Shown piece after piece: positions 23,680 through 31,145 of a stretch of 46,073 bases of DNA. The translations under genes were made by a program, and so were the position numbers. Below the pieces are notes generated by a model. It was not told where the DNA came from, ran no database searches, and saw only the letters and a list, made by a program, of their open reading frames with translations. How positions within the stretch are numbered: position 1 is the first letter of the stretch; the number at the start of each line of letters is the position of its first letter. The stretch comes from an uncultured Collinsella sp. (GTDB taxonomy: Bacteria > Actinomycetota > Coriobacteriia > Coriobacteriales > Coriobacteriaceae): the NCBI GenBank assembly GCA_900542125.1, contig UQMO01000011.1:1-46073 (forward strand). Direction: 5' to 3'.

Positions 23680-24381
23680 CTAGCCGCGGGGTGCATCAAT
23701 TGCGACCTTGCCGCTCTCCAGCACGTGGACGCGGCCGTCGGCGAGCATTTGCACGACCTCGGGATACAGCACATGCTCAATCGCGTGGATGTGCTCCTCG
23801 AGCGTGTCGACATCCCAGCCCTCCTCAACAGCCAGCGCACGCTGGGCGATGATGGGACCGTTGTCGTAGACCTCGTTGGCAAAATGCACGGTCACGCCAG
23901 TTACCTTGACGCCGCGCGCAAACGCGTCGTCGATCGCATGGGCACCGGTAAAGCTCGGCAGCAGCGCCGGATGCAAGTTGACCACGCGGTTGGGAAACGC
24001 CGCCAGCAGCGGTGTGTGCACCATGCGCATGTAGCCGGCCATGACCACATACTCGCAGCCGCGCTCGAGCAGCTCGTGCGCGATGATCTCGTCGGCGGCA
24101 ATAGGGTCGGCATAGACATCCTTGGACAGCGTGAGCGTCTGGATGCCCGCGCGCTCAGCGCGCTGCAAACCCTTAGCCGAAGGACGACTCGACACCACAA
24201 GCTCAATCGAGGCGTTGAGCTTACCGGCGGCGATCAGATCGATCAGCGCCTGCAGGTTGGTACCCGAACCGCTGATGAGCACACCGATCTTAAGCGGCTC
24301 GACCATATCGGTGCCGGTCGGACGGGTGTAGGGCACAAAGCCCAGGCCCTCACTAGCAGCCATCTGCTCGTTAGCGCTCAT
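23680..24381 (-). CDS. purN: Phosphoribosylglycinamide formyltransferase
   Basis: Third step of IMP synthesis: transfers a formyl group from 10-formyl-THF to GAR. 233 residues including a ~28-residue N-terminal extension. Core motifs: IGVLISGSGTNLQALIDLI (GAR phosphate binding), MAGYMRMV, NLHPALLPSFTGAHAIDDA (catalytic Asn-His) and GVTVHFANEVYDNGPIIAQ (catalytic Asp). The ATG overlaps the purM end by 11 bases; a later ATG (VEPLKIG region) would give a more usual length. Part of purM-purN. Confidence 0.95.
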   Translation of the reverse strand: MSANEQMAASEGLGFVPYTRPTGTDMVEPLKIGVLISGSGTNLQALIDLIAAGKLNASIELVVSSRPSAKGLQRAERAGIQTLTLSKDVYADPIAADEIIAHELLERGCEYVVMAGYMRMVHTPLLAAFPNRVVNLHPALLPSFTGAHAIDDAFARGVKVTGVTVHFANEVYDNGPIIAQRALAVEEGWDVDTLEEHIHAIEHVLYPEVVQMLADGRVHVLESGKVAIDAPRG

Positions 24382-25474
24382 CGGAGTACACGACCTTACC
24401 GGAACCCTCGACGCACTCGCCCACGCGGAACGGCTTCTCGCCCAGCGCGACCAGGGCTTCGGTAACCGCGGCCTCGTCCTCGGGGGCGACGATCAGGCAC
24501 AGGCCGACGCCCATGTTGAAGGTCTTGCATGCCTCGTTGGGCGCGAGCTCGGCCTGGCGCGACACGTAGGTGATGACGGGCGGAACGTCCCAACCCATCT
24601 CGGCGCCGTTGCGGGTGACCACGGCGTCGACGTCGTCGGCAAGCGCGCGGTTGAGGTTCTCGGTAATACCGCCGCCAGTGATGTGGGCGATAGCGTGCAC
24701 GTTGGCGCCGCCGCGCAGCAGCTCCAGAATCGGCTTGACGTAGATGCGCGTGGGAGCCAGCAGGGCGTCTGCCAGCGATGCGCCGCCGAGTTCCTCGAGC
24801 GGACGGCTCAGCTCCTCGGCCTTAGCGGCGGCCTCGGGCGTGCCCGGCTTAATGCCGTCGACACCAATGACCTTGCGCACGAGCGAGTAGCCGTTGGAGT
24901 GCACGCCAGTGGAAGGCAGGCCCAGGATCACGTCGCCGGGGCGGACGTTCGCGGGGTCGAGCATCTTGGGACGGTCGACGACGCCCACGGTAAATCCGGC
25001 AAGGTCGTAGTCGGCAGGAGCCATGACGCCGGGGTGCTCGGCCATCTCACCGCCCACGAGCGCGCAGCCCGCGAGCTTGCAGCCGTCGGCCACACCCTTG
25101 ATGATCTTTGCCATGTGCTCGGCCTCGATATGACCGATGGCAACGTAGTCCAGAAAGAACAGCGGCTCGGCGCCCGAAGCCAGAATGTCGTTGACGCACA
25201 TAGCGACCAGGTCCTGACCCACCGTCTCGTGACGGTCCATGATCTGGGCGAGCACGAGCTTGGTGCCCACGCCGTCGGTACCGCTGATCAGGATCGGGTC
25301 TTCCATATCCTTAAGCGCGGCGGCCGAGAACAGGCCACCGAAGCCGCCGATGCCGCCGATAACCTCGGGGCGATTGGTGTCCTTGACCATCTGCTTAATC
25401 GCGTCGACGGCGCGGCCGCCCTCGGCGGTATCGACGCCGGCGTCCTCGTACGTCACATGCTTGCTGTCGCTCAT
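24371..25474 (-). CDS. purM: Phosphoribosylformylglycinamidine cyclo-ligase (AIR synthetase)
   Basis: Fifth step of IMP synthesis: ATP-dependent ring closure of FGAM to AIR. 367 residues. Motifs: YEDAGVDTAEGGRAVDAIK, GGIGGFGGLFSAAALKD, ISGTDGVGTKLVLAQIMDRH, MCVNDILASGAEPLFFLDY, GGEMAEHPGVMAPADYDLAG and, in the C-terminal domain, ITGGGITENLNRAL. Upstream of purN with which it overlaps, and downstream of purF across a 157-base gap that holds a GGGGAC element. Confidence 0.97.
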   Translation of the reverse strand: MSDSKHVTYEDAGVDTAEGGRAVDAIKQMVKDTNRPEVIGGIGGFGGLFSAAALKDMEDPILISGTDGVGTKLVLAQIMDRHETVGQDLVAMCVNDILASGAEPLFFLDYVAIGHIEAEHMAKIIKGVADGCKLAGCALVGGEMAEHPGVMAPADYDLAGFTVGVVDRPKMLDPANVRPGDVILGLPSTGVHSNGYSLVRKVIGVDGIKPGTPEAAAKAEELSRPLEELGGASLADALLAPTRIYVKPILELLRGGANVHAIAHITGGGITENLNRALADDVDAVVTRNGAEMGWDVPPVITYVSRQAELAPNEACKTFNMGVGLCLIVAPEDEAAVTEALVALGEKPFRVGECVEGSGKVVYSDER

Positions 25475-25591
25475 CTGAGCCTTCCTCTCCCACTACCGTG
25501 GCGCCGCGCGGGCGCCAAACGGTGCTCATAGTTGCGTTCATTTCGGCGAGCGCCATAGCAGCACGCGCCGTCATATCAACAAAACAGCAGG

Positions 25592-25634
25592 TAAAACCTA
25601 CCAAAATAAACCTGTCCCCACATGGCAGGTTTTA
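25592..25634 (-). repeat. GGGGAC-core palindrome, TAAAACCTGCCA arms
   Basis: TAAAACCTACCA and TGGCAGGTTTTA around AAATAAACCTGTCCCCACA, covering the purF stop codon (25632-25634). The clearest match to the copy at 9726. Confidence 0.8.
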
Positions 25635-27302
25635 GGCCTCGCCGTGCTCCTCTTCCCAGCTGCGGTCGTCGTATTTCTCGACCACGGCGTCGTCGTCAAA
25701 GTGCAGCGGCTTGTCCAGGTTGCGGGGCTTAAAGCCCTCCATAAACTTGTCGCGGCCAAAGCTCTCGGGAATCGCCACGGGATAGCGGCCGGTAAAGCAC
25801 GCGTCGCAGTAGCCGCCCTTGGGCATGACCTTAAGCAGGCCCTCGACCGAAAGGAAGGCCAGCGAATCGGCGCCGATATACTCGCAAATCTCGTCGACCG
25901 TCTTGTTGGCGCTGATAAGCTGCGACTGCACATCGGTATCGATACCGTAGAAGCACGGCCAGATGACCTCGGGCGAGTTGATGCGGATATGGATCTCCTC
26001 GGCGCCGGCGTTGCGCAGCATCTTGACGAGCTGCACCATGGTGGTGCCGCGCACGATGGAGTCGTCGATGACGACCAGGCGCTTGCCCTCGATGTTGTCG
26101 CGCAGCGGGTTGAGTTTCATACGCACGCCCATGGCGCGCAGCTCCTGCGTGGGCTCGATAAACGTACGGCCCACATAGCGGTTCTTGATAAGGCCCTCGC
26201 CAAAGGGAATACCGCTCTCGTGCGAATACCCCTCCGCGGGCGGCAGGCCGGAGTCGGGCACGCCGATGACCAGGTCGGCCTCGACGGGCTCCTCATGTGC
26301 CAGCTGACGACCCATGTCGTAACGGCAGGCATAGACGCTCTTGCCGTTCATGATGGAGTCGGGGCGGGCAAAGTAGACCTGCTCAAAGATGCAGTTGGCG
26401 GGCTCTTCGGCTGCAGGCACGCCCTGCTCGGATACCAGACCCTCGGCGCTGATGCGCAAGATCTCGCCGGGACGGACGTCACGGACGTACTCGGCACCCA
26501 CGATGTCGAGTGCGCAGGTCTCGGAAGCAACGACCCAGCCGCCGGCGCGCGTGACACGGACGGCGGAGTCGACCGTTGCGGCGCCGTCCTGCGACGGCAG
26601 CTGCGAAACGGCTGCGGCATCGGCCTGGTCCAGACCCTCGTCCACCAGCTTGCCCAGCACGAGCGGGCGAATGCCGTGTGGATCGCGGAATGCGTAGAGC
26701 GCCTGCTCGTTGATGAGCGTCATGGCGTAGCCGCCGCGCACGAGCTCCATGGTCTTGCGAATGCCCTCGCGCAGATGGCCCGTACGCTGGGTAAAGTAGC
26801 CGATGAGTTTGGTCGCGACCTCGGAATCCGAATTGGAGAGGAATGGCACGCCCAGCTCGATCAGCTGGCGGCGCAGCTCGTCGGTGTTGACGAGGGTGCC
26901 GTTGTGAGCAAGCGCGATAATGACGCTGTTGATGGTAGAAAGATGCGGCTGAGAGGCTTCCCAGCTCTTGGCGCCGGCGGTGCCATAGCGCACGTGGCCC
27001 ACGGCCAGCTGGCCGGAGAGCGTCGACAGGTCGGCGTTGGAGAACACGCGATCGAGCAGCCCCAGGTCTTTGCGGACCATAACCGTGCCGCCGTCACCCA
27101 CGGCGATTCCCGCCGATTCCTGGCCACGGTGCTGCAATGCACGCAGGCCAAAGTACGTCAGTCGAGCCACGTCGCGATCGGGCGCCCATACGCCGAAAAT
27201 GCCACATTCCTCATGCAGCTGGTCGGAGTCCGGATCATACGTCGACATGGTGTTCACCTGTCCCGCGGCACGCTCGGCCGCGCGGATGGTTTCTTGAGAC
27301 AT
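25632..27302 (-). CDS. purF: Amidophosphoribosyltransferase (glutamine PRPP amidotransferase)
   Basis: First committed step of purine synthesis, using PRPP from Prs. 556 residues: an N-terminal propeptide (1-32), then the Ntn glutaminase starting at the nucleophile Cys33 in HEECGIFGVWAP, and the C-terminal PRTase with VIDDSIVRGTTMVQLVKML. Four cysteines matching the Fe-S-type (Bacillus-like) enzyme are visible: NCIFEQV, PCFYGID and YCDACFTGRYP. The chosen ATG has GAGGGG 6 bases upstream; an internal ATG at MSTYDPDSD would shorten the propeptide to 14 residues. Confidence 0.96.
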   Translation of the reverse strand: MSQETIRAAERAAGQVNTMSTYDPDSDQLHEECGIFGVWAPDRDVARLTYFGLRALQHRGQESAGIAVGDGGTVMVRKDLGLLDRVFSNADLSTLSGQLAVGHVRYGTAGAKSWEASQPHLSTINSVIIALAHNGTLVNTDELRRQLIELGVPFLSNSDSEVATKLIGYFTQRTGHLREGIRKTMELVRGGYAMTLINEQALYAFRDPHGIRPLVLGKLVDEGLDQADAAAVSQLPSQDGAATVDSAVRVTRAGGWVVASETCALDIVGAEYVRDVRPGEILRISAEGLVSEQGVPAAEEPANCIFEQVYFARPDSIMNGKSVYACRYDMGRQLAHEEPVEADLVIGVPDSGLPPAEGYSHESGIPFGEGLIKNRYVGRTFIEPTQELRAMGVRMKLNPLRDNIEGKRLVVIDDSIVRGTTMVQLVKMLRNAGAEEIHIRINSPEVIWPCFYGIDTDVQSQLISANKTVDEICEYIGADSLAFLSVEGLLKVMPKGGYCDACFTGRYPVAIPESFGRDKFMEGFKPRNLDKPLHFDDDAVVEKYDDRSWEEEHGEA

Positions 27303-27344
27303 GGTATCCCCTCAGAGCCTCGTATTTTTGGCGTTACCCGCCTT

Positions 27345-27350
27345 ATTATA
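27345..27350 (-). promoter_or_regulatory. Candidate -10 box for purF
   Basis: TATAAT on the minus strand, 43 bases before the purF start; the -35 region is GC-rich and not convincing. No guanine-type (PurR/xpt) riboswitch fold is seen. Confidence 0.45.
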
Positions 27351-27533
27351 CGCACGGCGCGACGTGCTCCCCAGCGCATGAGCAGCGCTTTTTAAAAGCC
27401 CACCGAGCTAATAATCAGTTTTGTTGCCAAACATTTTATCGGTCTGTCCAGCGTAAGTGCCCGCGCCCCCAGATGGCCGCCGCGTCCGCCGTTGGGGATT
27501 ACAAAGTTGCAATTGGGACGTTCGTCCTGTCTT

Positions 27534-27562
27534 TTGGCAGGTCGGCGGCGTATCCTTATAAC
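27534..27562 (+). promoter_or_regulatory. Promoter of the CmpB-like gene
   Basis: TTGGCA (27534-27539), 17-bp spacer, TATAAC (27557-27562), 26 bases before the ATG. Good match to the primary sigma-factor consensus. Confidence 0.65.
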
Positions 27563-27588
27563 CTACAACAAAGCGAGAAAGGTTCTGT

Positions 27589-28818
27589 ATGGATCGAAAC
27601 GAACTCGACCCCAGCGTCCCCAGCGCCACGGAGGTCAAGAAGATCCCCCTCATCATTAAGGTGTACGCCGTCCCGTGCATCCTTTCCGGCGTGGGCACGC
27701 TCCCGTCGGTCGCTGCCTTTATGTGGCAGGTCATCACGGCACTTGTTAACGGCAACGCCACCGAAAAGCTCGGCGACAACACGCTCGTCGCAGTCGGCCT
27801 TATCGTCGCCGGCATCATGCTCTCTGCGGCAAGTGCCGTCATCCTAATCATCTTTGGCCTGGACCTTATCAAAAACCAGCGCCGCAACGCCACCCGCCTG
27901 TCCTACATCCTTATTGCATTCACCGTCGTCGAGCTTTTGGTCGACGTGATGCTCCAGGGCATCGGGCCCTTCCTGCTGCGTCCCGCGATCCAGCTCGGCA
28001 TCCTTGTTGCACTTTCGGCAACCGTCGACCCCACGCTGCGTCAGGAGCGCGAACTGCAGCGCCGCCTGCAGGAGATGCTCGACCGCGACGCCGCCGCCGA
28101 GGGCATGCTCGGCCGCGATGAAACCGGCGAGGGCTACATCAAGCTCAACTACTTCAACCTGTTCTGGGTGTTCTTTGTCTGCTGCATACTCGGCCTGATC
28201 GCCGAGGACATCTGGCACATGACGGTCGACGACCCGGGCGTCTATCAGAACCGCGCCGGCATGCTGTTTGGCCCCTTCAGCCCCATCTACGGATTTGGCG
28301 CCGTGCTCATGACCATGGTGCTTAACCGCTTCTACAAAAAGAACCCCATCATCATTTTCCTGGTGAGCGCCCTGCTCGGCGCCAGCTTTGAGGTGTTCGT
28401 GGGCTGGTTTATGCAGACCGCGTTTGGCGTGGTCTCGTGGAGCTACTCGCACATAACGCTGTTCGGTTTGCCCGATCCGCTCGTGGTCCTCACGGGCGGA
28501 CGCACCTGCACGGGCTTCGCCTGCCTGTGGGGCCTGGGCGGCCTCATCTGGATCAAGCTGCTGCTGCCGAGGCTGCTCAAGCTTATCAACAAGATCCCCT
28601 GGAAGAGCCGCTACTCGGCCACCGTCATCTTTACCGTTATCATGCTGGTCGACGGCGTCATGACGCTGCAGTCGCTCGACTACTGGTACCAGCGCGTCAA
28701 CGGCACGGAGCCGGACATTCCCGTCGCACAGTTCTACGGAGAGCACTTCGATAACGAGTACATGGAAAACCGCTTCCAGAGCATGACCATGAGCCCCAAG
28801 GATGCGACGCGCGTGTAG
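27589..28818 (+). CDS. Polytopic membrane protein with CmpB-like (putative ABC permease) domain
   Basis: 409 residues, about eight hydrophobic helices. N-terminal half: VYAVPCILSGVGTLPSVAAF and GLIVAGIMLSAASAVILIIF, four helices. A charged loop (RQERELQRRLQEMLDRDAA) separates it from a C-terminal domain starting YFNLFWVFFVCCILGLIAED with NRAGMLFGPFSPIYGFGAV, the signature of the family annotated as putative ABC transporter permease (CmpB-like), whose function is not known to me. No partner ATPase is adjacent. Confidence 0.8.
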   Translation: MDRNELDPSVPSATEVKKIPLIIKVYAVPCILSGVGTLPSVAAFMWQVITALVNGNATEKLGDNTLVAVGLIVAGIMLSAASAVILIIFGLDLIKNQRRNATRLSYILIAFTVVELLVDVMLQGIGPFLLRPAIQLGILVALSATVDPTLRQERELQRRLQEMLDRDAAAEGMLGRDETGEGYIKLNYFNLFWVFFVCCILGLIAEDIWHMTVDDPGVYQNRAGMLFGPFSPIYGFGAVLMTMVLNRFYKKNPIIIFLVSALLGASFEVFVGWFMQTAFGVVSWSYSHITLFGLPDPLVVLTGGRTCTGFACLWGLGGLIWIKLLLPRLLKLINKIPWKSRYSATVIFTVIMLVDGVMTLQSLDYWYQRVNGTEPDIPVAQFYGEHFDNEYMENRFQSMTMSPKDATRV

Positions 28819-28837
28819 CGCCAACCGCGCCCAAAAC

Positions 28838-28878
28838 GCAAAATGCCCGCCGGTATCACACGTACCGGTGGGCATTTT
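28838..28878. terminator. Bidirectional terminator between convergent genes
   Basis: AAAATGCCCGCCGGTA pairs with TACCGGTGGGCATTTT (one G-U) around a 7-nt loop, with T-runs on both strands. Serves the CmpB-like gene and, from the other side, moaE. Confidence 0.9.
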
Positions 28879-28907
28879 TATAAACGATCCTTCTATCGAC
28901 GCGAAGC

Positions 28908-29324
28908 CTATGCCTCGCGCTCGACCTCGCTCACGCATTCGTTCTTGATGGTGCCGACAAGCGCCTGCAGCGCATCAACCACGTGCGGGCGAATGTCTCC
29001 GCCAATGAGCACGAGCATGATGTCGTCACCCACGGAAAGCTCGCCGCTTGCCAGCCACACGCGCACATAGCCGATGCCCGACATCGCACGCGTTGCCTCG
29101 ATAGCCGATTGAACTTTCGCGGCATCGAAGCCGAACACCATACCGCCCACCTTATGTCCGGGCGCCACGCCGTCGGTCTCGACCCCGCGTACCTCGGACT
29201 TAGGCGTCGCGCGCACCACGCCGTTATGTGTCAGATACATGCCGCACCCGGATGCCGAAGCATCGGCCTTAGCCTCGCGCAGCCAAGCATCAACCGAAGG
29301 CATCGATTTGCTACTCTCGAGCAT
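28908..29324 (-). CDS. MoaE-like molybdopterin synthase large-subunit family protein
   Basis: 138 residues. GMYLTHNGVVRATPK near the N-terminus, then IGYVRVWLASGELSVGDDIM, VLIGGDIRPHVVDALQALV and the closing IKNECVSEVE match the MoaE layout (converts precursor Z to molybdopterin with MoaD). The lysine pair normally near the active site is not clearly conserved, and no moaA, C, D or mog gene is in the window, so activity is uncertain. GGGGAG lies before the start; it is 34 bases after the sortase gene on the same strand. Confidence 0.75.
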   Translation of the reverse strand: MLESSKSMPSVDAWLREAKADASASGCGMYLTHNGVVRATPKSEVRGVETDGVAPGHKVGGMVFGFDAAKVQSAIEATRAMSGIGYVRVWLASGELSVGDDIMLVLIGGDIRPHVVDALQALVGTIKNECVSEVEREA

Positions 29325-29358
29325 TATTTCTCCCCTTTTGATTGTTCAAGCAGCTGCT

Positions 29359-30357
29359 TTATTCTTCGACCGGCGTGAGTACCATGACGGCACGCGTGTT
29401 GCTCAGCGAAAGCGAGCGGCAGGTCACAAGCGTTACGACCTTGGTTGCCGAAGCTACACGATCGCTCGCGTCGCTCGCCACGGCCGAGGCGCCGTCAAGC
29501 ATCTCGGACAGATAATTCGTCAGCCCGTCGTCGCCCTCAAAGTTGGGCATACGCGCCTTGGAGTACGTGTCCTCAACGACCTTGGTCGCCAGCGGACGCA
29601 GCTTATACGTCGCATCGCGCGTGATGTAATACACATACTCAATACTGTCGAACGTCGCCTGATCGGTCGTATCCGAAATCACATTGAACATCGACCCATC
29701 GTTCATGTGGTGACCGTAGATCGTAGTCTGCTGGTCGACCATGCCCGGCGCGGTATCGTCGCTATCCAAGAAGATAGCGCCGGACGCATTAGATGTGCCA
29801 TCAAACAGCGTATTGAGGTACTTGGAGTTGTTGTTGGTCTGCACCACGGGGTAGTTGATATTGGTACCCGGTGCGTAAATCCAGCCAACGACCTCAGGAT
29901 TTGTCTGAGCAAGCGCATCAAAGTCGATAATCGGAACGCCGCTGGCGTCCTTGTCGCTCACATATTGCTTTTCGATCTTTTGATACGACTCGCTCGCCTG
30001 CTTGTAGCCAATCTGCGCATTGATAAAGATGGCAGCGGCGGCAACAATCAAGCCGATGCCGATGATGATGAGCAGGATGGGGATGACGGAGCGGCGCTTC
30101 TTGCGTAGCGGCTCGGCGTAATCCGACGGCGCGGCGTGCGATGAAGACCGGGGCGGCTTCTTGGCCGTGCTGTATGACGAGGGGCGATACGCAGCCGGCG
30201 TATCCGGGCGGCAATGCTTCGCCGGTGTCACGGGGCGCGGTGCACGCGGCTGCTGAGAAGAGGATGTCCGACCCTGCTGCGCCGCATGGGCAGCACCCGG
30301 CTTCGACGGATCGGGAATCTGAGAAGCCGAAAAACGTTTTCCCTGATAGTCGGACAT
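29359..30357 (-). CDS. srtB: Class B sortase
   Basis: Membrane transpeptidase that links surface proteins to the cell wall or builds pili. 332 residues: a Pro/Ser-rich cytoplasmic tail (about 1-88), one transmembrane helix (about 90-112), then the sortase domain with NPEVVGWIYAPGTNINYPVV, TTIYGHHMNDGSMF (His216/217) and VVTLVTCRSLSLSNTRAVM with the catalytic Cys313 and Arg322-type arginine. The 88-residue tail before the anchor is long for a SrtB. No NPQTN-type substrate is obvious nearby; the surface proteins here have LAATG/IPVTG signals more typical of class E or A. Confidence 0.93.
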   Translation of the reverse strand: MSDYQGKRFSASQIPDPSKPGAAHAAQQGRTSSSQQPRAPRPVTPAKHCRPDTPAAYRPSSYSTAKKPPRSSSHAAPSDYAEPLRKKRRSVIPILLIIIGIGLIVAAAAIFINAQIGYKQASESYQKIEKQYVSDKDASGVPIIDFDALAQTNPEVVGWIYAPGTNINYPVVQTNNNSKYLNTLFDGTSNASGAIFLDSDDTAPGMVDQQTTIYGHHMNDGSMFNVISDTTDQATFDSIEYVYYITRDATYKLRPLATKVVEDTYSKARMPNFEGDDGLTNYLSEMLDGASAVASDASDRVASATKVVTLVTCRSLSLSNTRAVMVLTPVEE

Positions 30358-30392
30358 GGCTCTCCTTATACTGCGGTGAAACGGCAGAGCGG

Positions 30393-30857
30393 CTAGGCGT
30401 CAGCCATCTCCTGCTTCATCTTCTCGATAACCTTGCGATACTCGGGGTCGCAAGCGCCCAGAATCTGCGTGGCATAGATGGCGGCATTCTTGGCACCGTT
30501 AATGGCGACGCAGGCAACGGGCACGCCGGAGGGCATCTGCACCATCGAGAGCAGCGAGTCCATGCCGCCCAGGTCGCTCGTCTTCATGGGCACACCGATA
30601 ACCGGCAGCGGGGTAAACGCAGCCACGACACCGCCCAGGTGAGCAGCCTTGCCAGCGGCGGCGATAATCACCTTGATGCCGCGATCGGCGGCAGTCGAAG
30701 CCCACTCGTGGACCTTCGCCGGCGTGCGGTGTGCGCTCGCGATCACAAGCTCATAGGGCACACCCAGCGCCTCGAGCTCGGCGGTGCAACCTTCCATAAC
30801 GCCCAGATCGGACTTGGAGCCCATGATGATCCCGACAACCGGCTTCTGATCTGCCAT
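30393..30857 (-). CDS. purE: N5-carboxyaminoimidazole ribonucleotide mutase
   Basis: Converts N5-CAIR to CAIR in purine synthesis. 154 residues: VGIIMGSKSDLGVMEG (phosphate and CAIR binding), ASAHRTPAKVHEWA, AAAGKAAHLGGVVAAFTPLPVIGVPM and GMDSLLSMVQMPSGVPVACVAI are the class I PurE signature. The ATG at 30857 has AGGAGG about 10 bases upstream; a TTG two codons earlier is too close to it. Separated from purF-M-N by the membrane, MoaE and sortase genes; no purK is seen. Confidence 0.96.
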   Translation of the reverse strand: MADQKPVVGIIMGSKSDLGVMEGCTAELEALGVPYELVIASAHRTPAKVHEWASTAADRGIKVIIAAAGKAAHLGGVVAAFTPLPVIGVPMKTSDLGGMDSLLSMVQMPSGVPVACVAINGAKNAAIYATQILGACDPEYRKVIEKMKQEMADA

Positions 30858-30950
30858 AAACAAAGACCTCCTGTTGAGAGCGGTGACGCGGCGAATCCGC
30901 GACCCTTAACTACTGAGAGTAGTATAGCTGCTCCCGTCCCTGCGGTCTGC

Positions 30951-31040
30951 GGGTGCTTTGCGGGCGGGCCGGGCTTTATCTTCACTCCGGTTGCTTTGCA
31001 AAGTCGTTCAGATAAAGCCTGTCCCGCCCGCAAAGCACCC
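30951..31040. repeat. Palindromic hairpin element G (31-bp arms)
   Basis: 30951-30981 pairs with 31010-31040 with two mismatches; the 28-nt loop holds CTCCGG, the mini-hairpin TTGC-TTT-GCAA, and AGTCG. One arm contains GGGACAGGCTTTATC, resembling the GGGGAC-core set. Sits upstream of purE. Confidence 0.85.
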
Positions 31041-31042
31041 CT

Positions 31043-31079
31043 CGACCTACCGGGGATTGCCATGACGTACGTTAGCTGA
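31043..31079 (+). repeat. 37-base direct repeat, left copy (3' of the GH31 gene)
   Basis: Begins CGACCTACCGGGG and ends CGTTAGCTGA; 30 of 37 bases match the copy at 37966-38002 in the same orientation. The two copies enclose the GH31 gene. Each contains weakly self-complementary ends. Confidence 0.7.
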
Positions 31080-31082
31080 AAT

Positions 31083-31124
31083 AAAAAAGCGTGCCCACCG
31101 TCCTTGGGTGGGACGGCGGGCACG
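31083..31124 (-). terminator. Terminator of the GH31 gene
   Basis: CGTGCCCACCGTCC pairs with GGACGGCGGGCACG (one mismatch), followed on the minus strand by six Ts. Strong canonical intrinsic terminator. Confidence 0.9.
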
Positions 31125-31145
31125 TTTGCTTAGTTGTCGCTGGGA

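Noticed and set aside
27303..27588. Riboswitch (purine type) between purF and the CmpB-like gene
   Set aside because: No conserved three-way-junction motifs could be found on either strand.
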